Shown here piece by piece: positions 29,332 to 39,417 of a stretch of DNA of 64,000 nucleotides. How positions within the stretch are numbered: position 1 is the stretch's first letter; each line of letters starts with the position of its first letter. Source of the stretch: Thalassotalea sp. PP2-459 (GTDB taxonomy: Bacteria; Pseudomonadota; Gammaproteobacteria; Enterobacterales; Alteromonadaceae). A model generated the notes under the pieces. That model was given only the letters and a program-made list of their open reading frames with translations. It did not search any database and was not told the origin of the DNA. The DNA lies in contig NZ_MKQD01000029.1 of the NCBI RefSeq assembly GCF_001913705.1, positions 29,867 through 93,866 of the forward strand, written 5' to 3'. The position numbers and the translations under genes were made by a program.

Positions 29332-30852
29332 ATGTCTTTAGCGTGTGTCTATAGTCGCGCCCGTATAGGTTTATCGTCACCGTTGGTTACTGTAGAAGTA
29401 CATTTAGCCAATGGGTTACCAGCCTTCAACATCGTTGGCTTGCCAGAAACCAGTGTGCGCGAATCAAAAGATCGAGTGCGTAGCGCAATGTTAAATTGTG
29501 GTTATGAATTTCCGGCAAAACGTATCACCATCAATTTAGCGCCTGCCGATTTACCCAAGGAGGGTGGTCGGTTTGATTTGCCGATTGCAGTAGGTATTCT
29601 TGTGGCGTCTGAACAGCTACCTGGTGATGAGATTGCACAATATGAATTTGCCGGTGAACTTGCCCTTTCTGGAGAGTTACGACAAATTGTTGGTGAAATA
29701 CCGATGGCAATGGCCAGCGCACATGCTAACCGAACATTGATCGTGCCTTCTTCAAATGCTGAACAAGCGAGCTGGGTTGAATCAGCCACTGTTTTGCCAC
29801 TAACACACCTTGCAGAATTATATCCACATCTTATGAAACAGCAGCACTTACCTGTCGCAGAGCCTAAAAGACAATCAGAGCATAACATCATTATCGAAGA
29901 CGATATCAGCGATGTGGTTGGGCAACCCCTTGCTAAAAGAGCATTAGAAATAGCTGCTAGTGGCGCTCATAATTTGTTATTTATTGGCCCGCCAGGGACA
30001 GGGAAAACCATGTTAGCAAGTCGGTTATCTGGGATTTTGCCCACGATGACTGAGCAAGAAGGTATTGATGTTGCGGCGATAAAGTCGATTAGCCATCAGG
30101 CGGTAGATTCAACAGCTTGGTTAACAAGGCCATTTCGTTCTCCGCATCATACGGCCTCTTCCGCAGCGTTGATCGGTGGTGGTAGTATTCCACAACCAGG
30201 TGAAGTGACGCTAGCGCATCATGGTGTACTTTTTCTTGATGAGTTACCTGAATTTGATCGAAAAGTGTTAGATGTATTACGTGAACCGATGGAGTCTGGT
30301 GAGGTGACGATTTCGCGTGCGTTACAAAAGCAAACATACCCTGCGCAGTTTCAATTAGTGGCAGCGATGAACCCTTCACCTACAGGTTTTTATAATGATA
30401 ACCGCAGCACGCCAGAACAAGTATTGCGATATTTAAGTAAGTTATCAGGGCCATTTCTTGACCGTATTGATATTCAAATTGAAGTTGCCCGCTTACCCAA
30501 AGGTATGTGGTCAGATAACGTGCCAGAGGTAGAAACTAGTGCGCAAGTGCGACATAGGGTGCAACAATGTAGAGCCTTACAGCTTGCTAGGCAGGGTAAA
30601 GCGAATGCGTATTTGTCGAGTACAGAGTTAAGAAAGTTCTGCGCGTTAACGCCAGATGATAACGAATTCTTAGCGTTAGCGGTTGAAAAACTAGGCTTAT
30701 CAACGCGTGCACATCATAAAATTCTTAAAATAGCGCGTACGCTGGCAGATATGGAAAAAAGCCAACAGATAGCTCATAAACATTTAATTGAAGCAATGTC
30801 GTATCGCGCGATGGATCGATTATTAAAACATTTAACTACCGCGGTTGCTTAG
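29332..30852 (+). CDS. comM: YifB/ComM family AAA+ ATPase (Mg-chelatase-like)
   Basis: A 506-residue protein. It has an N-terminal Lon-protease-like/ChlI fold (MSLACVYSRARIGLSSPLVTVEVHLANGLPAFNIVGLPE ... KRITINLAPADLPKEG), a central AAA+ domain with Walker A GPPGTGKTM (about 220) and Walker B LFLDELPEF, and the C-terminal Mg-chelatase helical domain (STRAHHKILKIARTLADME). ComM is a hexameric branch-migration helicase that helps integrate incoming DNA in natural transformation in Vibrio. The start at 29332 gives exactly the usual 506 residues; the frame is open 13 codons further upstream. Divergent placement next to ilvL is as in E. coli. Confidence 0.92.
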   Translation: MSLACVYSRARIGLSSPLVTVEVHLANGLPAFNIVGLPETSVRESKDRVRSAMLNCGYEFPAKRITINLAPADLPKEGGRFDLPIAVGILVASEQLPGDEIAQYEFAGELALSGELRQIVGEIPMAMASAHANRTLIVPSSNAEQASWVESATVLPLTHLAELYPHLMKQQHLPVAEPKRQSEHNIIIEDDISDVVGQPLAKRALEIAASGAHNLLFIGPPGTGKTMLASRLSGILPTMTEQEGIDVAAIKSISHQAVDSTAWLTRPFRSPHHTASSAALIGGGSIPQPGEVTLAHHGVLFLDELPEFDRKVLDVLREPMESGEVTISRALQKQTYPAQFQLVAAMNPSPTGFYNDNRSTPEQVLRYLSKLSGPFLDRIDIQIEVARLPKGMWSDNVPEVETSAQVRHRVQQCRALQLARQGKANAYLSSTELRKFCALTPDDNEFLALAVEKLGLSTRAHHKILKIARTLADMEKSQQIAHKHLIEAMSYRAMDRLLKHLTTAVA

Positions 30853-30854
30853 AC

Positions 30855-31733
30855 TTATTCAATTGATTGTAAAAAAGCGGTAATTAAACTATTGGCTTTG
30901 TGTTGATTTAAACAGCATACGCCGAGCTCAAAAGGGGGGATATCGCCAATATTCTCTAAGTTTTTCACGCGGTCTTTTACCGGGCTATTATCAACGACCA
31001 CTTGTGGAACCATACCAACGCCACAACCAAGCGCAACCATACTCACAAGTGCCTCATGACCCGAAACCGTAGCATAGATGTTCGGCTTTCCTTGTTGCCG
31101 GCGACGAAACCAATAGTCGAATCGTTTTCGTGCGATGCCGTGTTCAGGCAAAATCATCGGGATATTTCCCCACTCAATTACGGGCATATTGACTTGCTGT
31201 TGTACATGGCAAACTTTACTTGGCGCGATCACAGTTAAGGGAACTTGCGCGAGCGGATGAAAATAAAACTGACGTGATAATGACTCGGGCTTTACCGCAA
31301 TGGCTAAATCAACAGATTGAGAACTGAGCTGTTCAAAGGCATCGGCTGCATCGCCAGTTACGAGCATAATCTCTACTAAGGGGTGTTGTTGACGAAATTG
31401 ATCGAGCAATGGCGGTAAGTGGCTGTATGCTGCGGTAACCGAACAAAAAATATTAAGTTTTCCCTGTAACTGGGTTTGTTCTTGTCGCAGTGAAAGCTGT
31501 AATACATGCCAGTTATCAAGTTGCTGTTGTGCATATTGCTGAAACTGCTGACCCGCCTGTGTGAGTACCACCGTTCTATTGTCACGATGCAATAAGTTGC
31601 AACCCACTTCAGTTTCAATGCGCTGAATGGCACGGCTCAAGGTCGAGGTACTTACGTGGTTTGCTTCTGCCGTTTTGCCAAAATGTAAATTATTGGCGAG
31701 GTCAACGAACATTTTTAATGATTTTTGATCCAT
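30855..31733 (-). CDS. ilvY: LysR-type activator IlvY
   Basis: A 292-residue LysR-family regulator with an N-terminal winged helix (1-60; KTAEANHVSTSTLSRAIQRIETEVGCNLLHRDNRTVVLT) and a periplasmic-binding-like effector domain. It is divergent from ilvC, the arrangement in which IlvY activates ilvC in response to acetolactate or acetohydroxybutyrate in E. coli. Possible half-sites in the intergenic region support this. It converges on comM with 2 bases between the stops. Confidence 0.93.
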   Translation of the reverse strand: MDQKSLKMFVDLANNLHFGKTAEANHVSTSTLSRAIQRIETEVGCNLLHRDNRTVVLTQAGQQFQQYAQQQLDNWHVLQLSLRQEQTQLQGKLNIFCSVTAAYSHLPPLLDQFRQQHPLVEIMLVTGDAADAFEQLSSQSVDLAIAVKPESLSRQFYFHPLAQVPLTVIAPSKVCHVQQQVNMPVIEWGNIPMILPEHGIARKRFDYWFRRRQQGKPNIYATVSGHEALVSMVALGCGVGMVPQVVVDNSPVKDRVKNLENIGDIPPFELGVCCLNQHKANSLITAFLQSIE

Positions 31734-31748
31734 GGTAGTGACTTAATG

Positions 31749-31837
31749 TTGCGTATTTTGCAATGCAGTGATGCGAATATATCATTTTAAGCAATGTTCG
31801 TCTTGCAGTATTATGCTCATAGGTCAGAAAATCTGAC
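31749..31837. promoter_or_regulatory. ilvY-ilvC intergenic operator region
   Basis: TTGC-N7-GCAA (31749-31763) fits the T-N11-A architecture of LysR-family sites, and a second, everted GCAA...TTGC pair lies near 31791-31806. Closer to ilvC a perfect inverted repeat GTCAGA-AAA-TCTGAC (31823-31837) would form a small hairpin in the ilvC leader or a separate operator. Assignment to IlvY is by position only. Confidence 0.4.
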
Positions 31838-31882
31838 ATCCTGTTTTAGTTAGTTCAGCATTGAGGCTGGCAAGGAAATATT

Positions 31883-33367
31883 ATGAGTAATTATTTTAAT
31901 ACCCTAAGTTTACGTGAAAAATTGGCTCAATTGGGCAAATGTCGTTTTATGAAGCGTGAAGAGTTCAGCGATGGCTGTAACTTTATTAAAGATTGGAACA
32001 TCGTTATTGTAGGGTGTGGTGCACAAGGCTTAAATCAAGGCCTTAATATGCGCGATTCTGGCTTGAATATTTCTTATGCATTACGTGAATCAGCGATTGC
32101 CGAAAAACGTCAGTCGTGGGCTTGGGCAACTGAAAATGGTTTTACCGTTGGTACATACGAAGAACTGATTCCGCAAGCAGACTTAGTATTAAATTTAACA
32201 CCAGATAAACAACATACGTCTGCTGTTTCGGCGGTAATGCCATTTATGAAACAAGGATCGACGTTAGCATATTCACATGGCTTTAATATTGTTGAAGAAG
32301 GCATGCAAATTCGTGCTGATATTACTGTGGTAATGGTAGCCCCGAAATGTCCAGGTACGGAAGTACGTGAAGAATACAAACGCGGTTTTGGTGTGCCTAC
32401 ACTCATTGCTGTTCACCCTGAAAATGATCCACAAGGTAATGGTTTAGCCATTGCAAAAGCCTATGCTTCAGCAACCGGTGGTGATCGTGCAGGTGTACTT
32501 GAATCATCATTTATTGCAGAAGTTAAGTCTGATTTAATGGGTGAGCAAACCATTTTATGTGGCATGTTACAAACGGCTGCGGTACTGGGTCATGAACAGC
32601 TTGTAGCACAAGGTGTAGACGCGGCGTACGCACGTAAATTATTGCAATATGGCATTGAAACGGTTACCGAAGGGTTAAAACATGGTGGCATTACTAACAT
32701 GATGGACCGCTTGTCAAACCCTGCTAAAATTCGTGCTTTTGATATGGCTGAAGAATTGAAAGACGTATTACGTCCATTATTTGAAAAGCACATGGATGAT
32801 ATTATCGAAGGTGTATTTTCAGCAACGATGATGGAAGACTGGGCAAATGACGATGCAAACTTATTAAAATGGCGTGAACAAACTGCTGAATCTTCTTTTG
32901 AGCAAGCCCCTGATTGCGAAACAGCGATCAGCGAACAAGAATATTACGATAAAGGTATTTTTGTTGTAGCAATGGTTAAAGCTGGCGTTGAATTAGCGTT
33001 TGAATCAATGGTAGCTGCGGGTATTATCGAAGAGTCAGCCTACTACGAATCGTTACATGAAACACCATTAATCGCCAACTGTATTGCTCGAAATAAGCTA
33101 TATGAAATGAATGTGGTTATTTCTGATACAGCTGAGTATGGTAATTACTTATTTACCCATGCTGCACAACCCATGTTAAAAGATTTTGTTAGTAAGCTTT
33201 CATTAGAAGATTTAGGTGAAGGTTTATCAAATACATCTAACGGTGTAGATAATGTTCGTTTAATTGAAGTAAACGATGCTATTCGTAACCACAGTGTTGA
33301 AATTGTTGGTCAAGAACTGCGTGGTTATATGACTGATATGAAACGTATTGTGGAATCTAACCTTTAA
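31883..33367 (+). CDS. ilvC: ketol-acid reductoisomerase, class II
   Basis: A 494-residue NADPH-dependent enzyme converting acetolactate and acetohydroxybutyrate to dihydroxy acids. The nucleotide fold begins with [22 protein letters not shown] (about 37-58); the [28 protein letters not shown] region and the two C-terminal knotted domains identify the long class II form found in enterics (491 residues in E. coli). It is regulated from the shared ilvY promoter region. A good ribosome site (AAGGAA) precedes the ATG. A strong terminator follows. Confidence 0.96.
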   Translation: MSNYFNTLSLREKLAQLGKCRFMKREEFSDGCNFIKDWNIVIVGCGAQGLNQGLNMRDSGLNISYALRESAIAEKRQSWAWATENGFTVGTYEELIPQADLVLNLTPDKQHTSAVSAVMPFMKQGSTLAYSHGFNIVEEGMQIRADITVVMVAPKCPGTEVREEYKRGFGVPTLIAVHPENDPQGNGLAIAKAYASATGGDRAGVLESSFIAEVKSDLMGEQTILCGMLQTAAVLGHEQLVAQGVDAAYARKLLQYGIETVTEGLKHGGITNMMDRLSNPAKIRAFDMAEELKDVLRPLFEKHMDDIIEGVFSATMMEDWANDDANLLKWREQTAESSFEQAPDCETAISEQEYYDKGIFVVAMVKAGVELAFESMVAAGIIEESAYYESLHETPLIANCIARNKLYEMNVVISDTAEYGNYLFTHAAQPMLKDFVSKLSLEDLGEGLSNTSNGVDNVRLIEVNDAIRNHSVEIVGQELRGYMTDMKRIVESNL

Positions 33368-33409
33368 TATTAGAAATTCACCCTAGACCTTGCTTATCTG
33401 AGTAAGGTC

Positions 33410-33450
33410 AAAAACCGATATTGGTACTCTGGAGCTAATATCGGTTTTTT
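33410..33450 (+). terminator. ilvC terminator
   Basis: A perfect 13-bp stem AAAAACCGATATT / AATATCGGTTTTT with a 14-base loop and six T residues. The mirrored A run could also serve transcription from the right. Confidence 0.85.
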
Positions 33451-33555
33451 ATTACCTGATATCCTTTGATTGATAATATTACTGTGTATCAATAAGGCAT
33501 TACGTATTTGTATTACCCTTATGAGCTGTTTAATCAAAGGAGTATTCCTTTCGGA

Positions 33556-34812
33556 TTATTCTCTAATTTGACCGTCACCAACAACAATAAATTTTTCTGT
33601 GGTTAGGGCGGTTAACCCCATCGGGCCATACGCGTGTAATTTACTGGTTGAAATGCCAATTTCAGAGCCTAAGCCCAATTGACCGCCATCAGAGAAACGA
33701 GATGAAGCATTCGACATGACTACTGATGAGTTTATTTGACGAATAAATGTTTGGCATCGGCTAACATCTTGGCTGACGATGACTTCAGTATGATCAGAAG
33801 TAAACTGATTAATGTGTTCAACTGCCTGATCATATGAAGATACTATTTTAATCGCGATTTCATGGGCGAGGTATTCTGTATGGTAGTCTTCATCAGTAGC
33901 GCGGCTTGCACCTGTGAAATAGGGCTGGCTGAGTTCACAAGCATGCACTTTGACCTGCTTGTCTGCTAACGCATTGGCTGCTATCGGTAAAAAAGTGTCA
34001 GCAATGTCTTTATGGATAAGCATGGTTTCAAAGGCGTTACAGGCACTAGGTTTCTGTGTTTTACCGTTGATTAGAATATTGATGGCCTTGTTAGTATCAG
34101 CAAATTTGTCGATATATAAATGGCAAACGCCTTTGAAGTGCTGAATCACGGGAATTTGGCTGTTTTCTGTGACATAACGAATAAGGCCTTCTCCACCGCG
34201 AGGGATGACAAGATCGATCGTTTCTCGTTGTGTTAATAGCTGTTCAATGACTGCGCGACTGGTATCGGGGATAATCGAGATAATATTGCGATCAATTTTG
34301 CAGTCATCAAGTACTCGATGTAAACAATGCGCTAATGCTAAATTGCTATGTATTGCTTCTGAACCACCACGCAGTATTACGGCATTTCCTGATTTTATAC
34401 ATAAAGCAGCAGCTTCAGCCGTTACGTTGGGTCTCGCTTCATAAATCATTGCGATAACGCCAAGCGGTATGCGCATTTTCCCCACTTGTATGCCATTAGG
34501 TCTTAATGATAAATCAGCCACATGACCAACAGGGTCAGCTAACGTGGTTATTTCTCTAATCGCATTCGCGATATCCTTGATTCTTTCAGATGTTAATAAC
34601 AGTCTATCTAACATCGCTTCAGTCAAACCGCGCTGACGACCTGCCTCAATATCTTTAGTATTTTCGGCAAGAATGCGTGTGGTATCTTGCTCAATGGCAT
34701 CGGCCATTTTTGATAACAGTTCATCTTTAGCTGTTGTGGTTAATTGCGCAACTTGTCTAGCTGCTATACTTACCTGACGTGCATTGTCGGCAATATTAAA
34801 TGTAGTTGTCAT
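33556..34812 (-). CDS. proA: gamma-glutamyl phosphate reductase
   Basis: A 418-residue aldehyde-dehydrogenase-fold enzyme, the second step of proline synthesis. The catalytic cysteine is in KPSACNAFETMLIH (about 257). The LRGGSEAIHSN and PRGGEGLI motifs are typical, and the C-terminus has the GPMGLTALTTEKF block. It follows proB by 17 bases on the same strand, so the two form the proBA operon. Length equals E. coli ProA (417). Confidence 0.95.
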   Translation of the reverse strand: MTTTFNIADNARQVSIAARQVAQLTTTAKDELLSKMADAIEQDTTRILAENTKDIEAGRQRGLTEAMLDRLLLTSERIKDIANAIREITTLADPVGHVADLSLRPNGIQVGKMRIPLGVIAMIYEARPNVTAEAAALCIKSGNAVILRGGSEAIHSNLALAHCLHRVLDDCKIDRNIISIIPDTSRAVIEQLLTQRETIDLVIPRGGEGLIRYVTENSQIPVIQHFKGVCHLYIDKFADTNKAINILINGKTQKPSACNAFETMLIHKDIADTFLPIAANALADKQVKVHACELSQPYFTGASRATDEDYHTEYLAHEIAIKIVSSYDQAVEHINQFTSDHTEVIVSQDVSRCQTFIRQINSSVVMSNASSRFSDGGQLGLGSEIGISTSKLHAYGPMGLTALTTEKFIVVGDGQIRE

Positions 34813-34829
34813 TATGTATAAACTCCTAG

Positions 34830-35930
34830 CTACAGAATTACCATATCGTCACGATGCACGATAACTTTACTTGGGCGGTAGCCTAAAATATCGAAAATAT
34901 CTTCACTTTGAACGCCTTTAATTTTTTGCAGTTCAGGCTGGCTATATTGGCAAATGCCTTTCGCAATTACACGCTTATCTTTGTGGTCAACCAGGTCAAT
35001 AGAATCACCGGCTATAAAGCTTCCTTTACAATCAAGGATGCCAGAAGAGAGTAAAGAAGCACCATTACGACTTAATGCGTTAACGGCACCTTTATCAAGG
35101 AAAATTTCACCCTTACTTTTGAGGGTATGTTTTAGCCAGTGTTTACGAGCTGGACCGATAGTGTTTTCTTGAGCCAAAAATACTGTGCCAGGGTTCTCAC
35201 CTTTAAGCAGCTGTTCAAATACTTCACTTTTACTCCCATTAACAATATAGGTAGTGATGCCATATTCAATTGCCTTTTCGGCAGCTTGAATTTTAGTTTT
35301 CATCCCCCCTGTCGCAATCGGGTTATGAGTACAACCCGCCATGGCATATATTTGTTCAGTAATTTCCGCTATTTCTGGAATTAAGGCTGCATCCGGATTG
35401 TATCTAGGGTCACTATCAAAAACACCATCAACGTCACTTAATATAAACAAACAATCTGCTTCACTGACTAAAGCGACTTGCGCGGCTAAATTGTCATTGT
35501 CGCCGACTTTTATTTCATCTGAAGCAACGGTATCGTTCTCATTTACTATTGGTAGTACATGATTTGCTAAGAGAATACGTAAGGTATTTTTGATATTGAT
35601 ATAGCGCTGACGATCTTTCAAATCACCATGTGTGATCAGTAATTGACCGCATGCTTGATCGAAAAAACGTTGCCAGTTTGCCATCATTTTCATTTGTCCG
35701 ACGGCACCCATCGCTTGTTTTGTTTGAATGGAAGGCATGGGAGAGCTGTGATGAATCGATTGCCTACCTGCAGCAACACTGCCTGATGACACTAAAATAA
35801 CTTCTTTACCCGCTTGTTGACATGCGGTAATAAACTGAGCAATAGACAGTAAATACTTACTACTACAACCGTTTGACTCGGGCGATACTAGTGCACTTCC
35901 GACTTTGATGACAGCCCTATGAAAATTCAT
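34830..35930 (-). CDS. proB: glutamate 5-kinase
   Basis: A 366-residue kinase for the first step of proline synthesis. The amino-acid kinase domain (1-260) shows VIKVGSALVSPE, the ELVNENDTVA-type block (VNENDTVASDEIKVGDNDNLAAQVA) and GTGGM-like TGGMKTKIQAAEKA. A C-terminal PUA domain (about 275-355) is present, as in E. coli (367 residues), where feedback inhibition by proline acts on the kinase domain. It is the first gene of proBA. Confidence 0.95.
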   Translation of the reverse strand: MNFHRAVIKVGSALVSPESNGCSSKYLLSIAQFITACQQAGKEVILVSSGSVAAGRQSIHHSSPMPSIQTKQAMGAVGQMKMMANWQRFFDQACGQLLITHGDLKDRQRYINIKNTLRILLANHVLPIVNENDTVASDEIKVGDNDNLAAQVALVSEADCLFILSDVDGVFDSDPRYNPDAALIPEIAEITEQIYAMAGCTHNPIATGGMKTKIQAAEKAIEYGITTYIVNGSKSEVFEQLLKGENPGTVFLAQENTIGPARKHWLKHTLKSKGEIFLDKGAVNALSRNGASLLSSGILDCKGSFIAGDSIDLVDHKDKRVIAKGICQYSQPELQKIKGVQSEDIFDILGYRPSKVIVHRDDMVIL

Positions 35931-36041
35931 TGTTTTTCCTCAATTATCCAGTCATTGAGCATCCTCGATCCTAAGGAAACTTGCAATAATAAAATGTGTT
36001 TTTTATTAGACTAGATCGTTATTTTTACATGCTTTAAGCAA

Positions 36042-36083
36042 TAACGAGCGTTAAAGTGTCATTATAGTGATAAACACTCGTTA
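36042..36083. repeat. inverted repeat in the proB-acyltransferase intergenic region
   Basis: Outer arms TAACGAG (36042-36048) and CTCGTTA (36077-36083) enclose a second pair, AGTGT/ACACT. The 289-base gap holds divergent promoters for proBA and the acyltransferase gene, so this may be an operator or a leader hairpin. Nothing more specific is seen in the gap. Confidence 0.35.
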
Positions 36084-36219
36084 ACTTTATGATTTTGCCG
36101 GTGAGATAAATTTAAAATGATAGAAAAATAACCAATTCGTTTTTTTAATAATTAGTAGCTGAAAGCAAGTGAAATTCCCTTTATCATAGTGTTATGCGAA
36201 ATTACTTTTTTATTGTTTC

Positions 36220-37116
36220 ATGTTGAGTTTTTTACCTGCACCAATTATCGGTTTAGTTTCATTTTTACTGTATACCATTAATACATTGTTTTGGTTAATA
36301 CCCATTATCATTTTTTCTTTATTAAAGGCGTTAGTACCTGTTGCTGGGTGGCAAAAGTTATTTAGTTACTTACTTGATCGAATGGCGAGTAATTGGGTTG
36401 CGATTAACACGGTTAATCAAAAACTGTTTACTAAAACAAACATTATTGTATCAGGGCTTGAAAAGTTAGAGTTAAAGCAATGGTACTTAGTCGTTGCGAA
36501 TCATCAGAGCTGGGTAGATATTTTGGTATTACAGCGTGTGCTGCATGGTAAAGCCCCTTTTTTGAAGTTTTTTCTTAAGAAAGAGCTGCTTTATGTGCCA
36601 TTTCTAGGTATAGCATGGTGGGCGTTGGACTTCCCATTTATGAAACGTTATAGCCAAAGTTTTGTTAAGAAAAACCCGCATTTAAAAGGCAAAGATTTAG
36701 AAACAACGCGTAAGGCTTGTGACAAATTTAAACATAAACCAGTGAGTGTGATGAGCTTTATTGAAGGCACAAGGTTTACCCCCGAAAAACAGCAAAAACA
36801 ACGTTCCCCGTTCCAACATCTGCTAAAACCTAAAGCTGGTGGTATAGGGTTTGTGATGTCGGCAATGGGTGAGCAACTTAATAAAGTCCTTGATGTGACA
36901 ATTTATTACCCAGAGAAAACGCCAACCTTTTTTGACTTTCTCTGCGGTCGTGTGCATACCATAGAAGTGCTAATTGAACTTAGAGACATCGACCAAGAAT
37001 TAGTGGGTGATTACATGAATGATCGTAATTACAAAATCTACTTTCAAAAGTGGGTGAATACTTTATGGGAACATAAAGATGAGCAATTAGCGCAATTAAA
37101 TAAGAAATACCATTAG
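36220..37116 (+). CDS. lysophospholipid acyltransferase (YihG/PlsC-like)
   Basis: A 298-residue membrane acyltransferase with an N-terminal hydrophobic region (5-45), the HX4D catalytic motif in VVANHQSWVDI (about 90) and the EGTRFT acceptor-binding motif (about 183). The large KNPHLKGKDLETTRKACDKF insert resembles E. coli YihG, a polar-head PlsC homologue that makes phosphatidic acid with an altered fatty-acid preference. It probably modifies membrane phospholipids. No clear ribosome site is visible before ATG 36220. It is likely co-transcribed with the channel gene 8 bases downstream. Confidence 0.85.
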   Translation: MLSFLPAPIIGLVSFLLYTINTLFWLIPIIIFSLLKALVPVAGWQKLFSYLLDRMASNWVAINTVNQKLFTKTNIIVSGLEKLELKQWYLVVANHQSWVDILVLQRVLHGKAPFLKFFLKKELLYVPFLGIAWWALDFPFMKRYSQSFVKKNPHLKGKDLETTRKACDKFKHKPVSVMSFIEGTRFTPEKQQKQRSPFQHLLKPKAGGIGFVMSAMGEQLNKVLDVTIYYPEKTPTFFDFLCGRVHTIEVLIELRDIDQELVGDYMNDRNYKIYFQKWVNTLWEHKDEQLAQLNKKYH

Positions 37117-37124
37117 GACTGATT

Positions 37125-38366
37125 ATGCAGGATTATTTTTCGACATGGTTATTGGAAAACGGCGTTCCTGAATATTATTTATCATCAATGACCATGATGC
37201 TAGGGACGATATTTATGCTGGTTGTTGCCGGTATTGTTTATTACTTGGCGAAATTTCAACTATTGGTTGTTGTGGAAAAAATGGTACTGCATTCTAAAAA
37301 TAAATGGGATGACTTACTATTTGAACATCAAGTATTCAGCCGTACATTGGCTATTATTCCGTTAGTTACCGCATGGTTTCTAGTGCCACATTTATTTGTT
37401 GAAGAAAACCTTTATCGACATTTTTTATTAGTCTTTTTTCATATCGCGATCACCTATCAAGTGGCGCGTGCGATCAGTGCGTTGTTAAACGTATTAAGAA
37501 GCGGCTATCGCCAAGTGGCGAAAGAACGTTATATTCCGTTAAATTCTGCGCTTCAGGTGATCAAATTACTTGTTTATTTGGTCGCAAGTATTTTGTCTAT
37601 AGCTTTTGTGTTAAACAAATCACCTTTATATTTATTAAGTGGTTTAGGTGCCTTAACCGCAGTGCTGTTATTAGTGTTCCAAGATACAATCAAAGGTTTG
37701 GTGGCAAGTATTCAAATATCAGCGAATAGAATGCTTGCACCAGGAGACTGGATTGAAATACCACAATATGGGGCTGATGGTGACGTATTAGAAATTGGCT
37801 TAAACACGGTAAAAGTTGAAAACTTTGATCGTACTATCACAACCGTGCCAACTTATGCATTGATTAGCGGATCATTTAAAAACTGGCGTGGTATGTATGT
37901 TTCAGGTGGCAGACGTATAAAACGTGCGATTACCTTAGACTTGGCTAGCGTACGCTTTTATAAACCTGATGAAATTAAAAAATTACAAACGGTTAGGCTT
38001 ATCCAAGATTATTTACAAGAAAAGTTGCAAGAGATAAACAGCTATCATCAAGAGCGTGGCATTGCGCCAGAAGATATTGTTAATCAACGACAATTAACAA
38101 CCGTGGGGACCTATCGTGCTTATATTGGTCGATATTTAAAGCAACACGATCAAGTACACCCTGACATGACATGCATGGTACGCCAATTACCTGCAACTGC
38201 TTCAGGATTGCCTTTAGAGTTATATTTCTTTTGTAAAGACAAAGAATGGGTGAATTACGAAGCCATACAAGCCGATATTTTTGATCATTTATATGCAATG
38301 GCTCCGATTTTTAATGTGCGTATTTTCCAAAACCCTACAGGGGAAGATTGGCGTCAACGTCCCTAA
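37125..38366 (+). CDS. MscS-family mechanosensitive channel (YbdG-like)
   Basis: A 413-residue inner-membrane protein with five hydrophobic segments (about 20-40, 80-110, 140-165, 170-190) and the MscS beta-domain signature after the pore helix (LSGLGALTAVLLLVFQDTIKGLVASIQISANRMLAPGDWIEIPQYGADGDVLEIG). Length and the N-terminal WDDLLFEHQVFSRTLAIIP block fit E. coli YbdG, a low-conductance channel in osmotic protection. It is coupled to the acyltransferase gene, a plausible membrane-tension pair (inference). Its stop overlaps that of tesB by 4 bases. Confidence 0.87.
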   Translation: MQDYFSTWLLENGVPEYYLSSMTMMLGTIFMLVVAGIVYYLAKFQLLVVVEKMVLHSKNKWDDLLFEHQVFSRTLAIIPLVTAWFLVPHLFVEENLYRHFLLVFFHIAITYQVARAISALLNVLRSGYRQVAKERYIPLNSALQVIKLLVYLVASILSIAFVLNKSPLYLLSGLGALTAVLLLVFQDTIKGLVASIQISANRMLAPGDWIEIPQYGADGDVLEIGLNTVKVENFDRTITTVPTYALISGSFKNWRGMYVSGGRRIKRAITLDLASVRFYKPDEIKKLQTVRLIQDYLQEKLQEINSYHQERGIAPEDIVNQRQLTTVGTYRAYIGRYLKQHDQVHPDMTCMVRQLPATASGLPLELYFFCKDKEWVNYEAIQADIFDHLYAMAPIFNVRIFQNPTGEDWRQRP

Positions 38367-39220
38367 CGTTGACGTATCACGCCTTCTTGTATCGTACTGG
38401 CAACTAAATCGCCGGCCTGATTATAAATTTGGCCACGCACTAAACCACGTCCGCCAACTGATGTAGGGCTTTCCATAACATACAATAACCAATCATCAAA
38501 CCTAAATGGGCGATGGAACCACATAGCGTGATCAATACTGGCAATTTGAAAGTTAGGTTGCCAGTGTGTGGTACCGTGTGAAAAAAGTGCGGTTGGCAGA
38601 AAATGAAAGTCTGATGTATACGCTAACATGTATTTATGAATGCGCGGGTCATCAGGCAAGTTACCGTTAGCTTTAATCCACATGTGGCAAATAGGCTCTG
38701 CTTTTTCTGGCTTTATCCAGTTATATTGCTCTACTGGCCTCAACTCAATTGGCTTTTCAGATAAAAATTTTACCCGAATATTGTCAGGGATATATTCTTG
38801 GTGCTCGAAAATAAAATCACTAAATGAAGGAATACCTTCAGGACCGGCCACTGTAGGCATTGTGGGTTGATGATCAAAACCGACTTCTTCAGATTGAAAC
38901 GAGGCAGTCATATAATAAATGGCTTTACCATTTTGTATCGCCTTAACACGACGAGTGTTAAAGCTATTGCCGTCTCTAATATTTTCAACCTCGTACACAA
39001 CAGGTTTTTGAGCGTCACCAGGCCTTAAAAAATAAGAGTGTAAAGAATGAATATGACGTGATGATTCTACGGTTTCTTGCGCTGCAGATAATGCTTGTCC
39101 CATCACTTGTCCACCAAAAAGAGCTTTAAAGCCTAAGTCTTGGCTTTGACCACGAAACAGCCCTTGTTCTATCGGTTCTAGAGTTAACAAATTTAATAAG
39201 TCGTTTAATACTTGGCTCAT
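38363..39220 (-). CDS. tesB: acyl-CoA thioesterase II
   Basis: A 285-residue double-hotdog thioesterase. Both domains are visible: LFRGQSQDLGFKALFGGQVMGQALSAAQETV (about 19-49) and the C-terminal LFSHGTTHWQPNFQIASIDHAMWFHRPFRFDDWLLY, which holds the catalytic Asp of the TesB triad (SIDHAMWF). It hydrolyses a wide range of acyl-CoAs. Length matches E. coli TesB (286). It converges with the channel gene. Confidence 0.93.
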   Translation of the reverse strand: MSQVLNDLLNLLTLEPIEQGLFRGQSQDLGFKALFGGQVMGQALSAAQETVESSRHIHSLHSYFLRPGDAQKPVVYEVENIRDGNSFNTRRVKAIQNGKAIYYMTASFQSEEVGFDHQPTMPTVAGPEGIPSFSDFIFEHQEYIPDNIRVKFLSEKPIELRPVEQYNWIKPEKAEPICHMWIKANGNLPDDPRIHKYMLAYTSDFHFLPTALFSHGTTHWQPNFQIASIDHAMWFHRPFRFDDWLLYVMESPTSVGGRGLVRGQIYNQAGDLVASTIQEGVIRQR

Positions 39221-39417
39221 GATTTCTATGACTTGATTGCTTGGTTTATGGCGTAAGTATAAGAAAGTGAAGTTAACTTTGAAAGCTGTCGTATAAGAGA
39301 ATCATTAGGTTGTTATTTTTTAATCGAGTTTTGTTGAAATTTCATCCTGATTAAGCTATCGTCGCAGTCTTAGACATCGTGTCATTTTCATATTATGGGG
39401 TTTTTGTGGAAGCTGTA

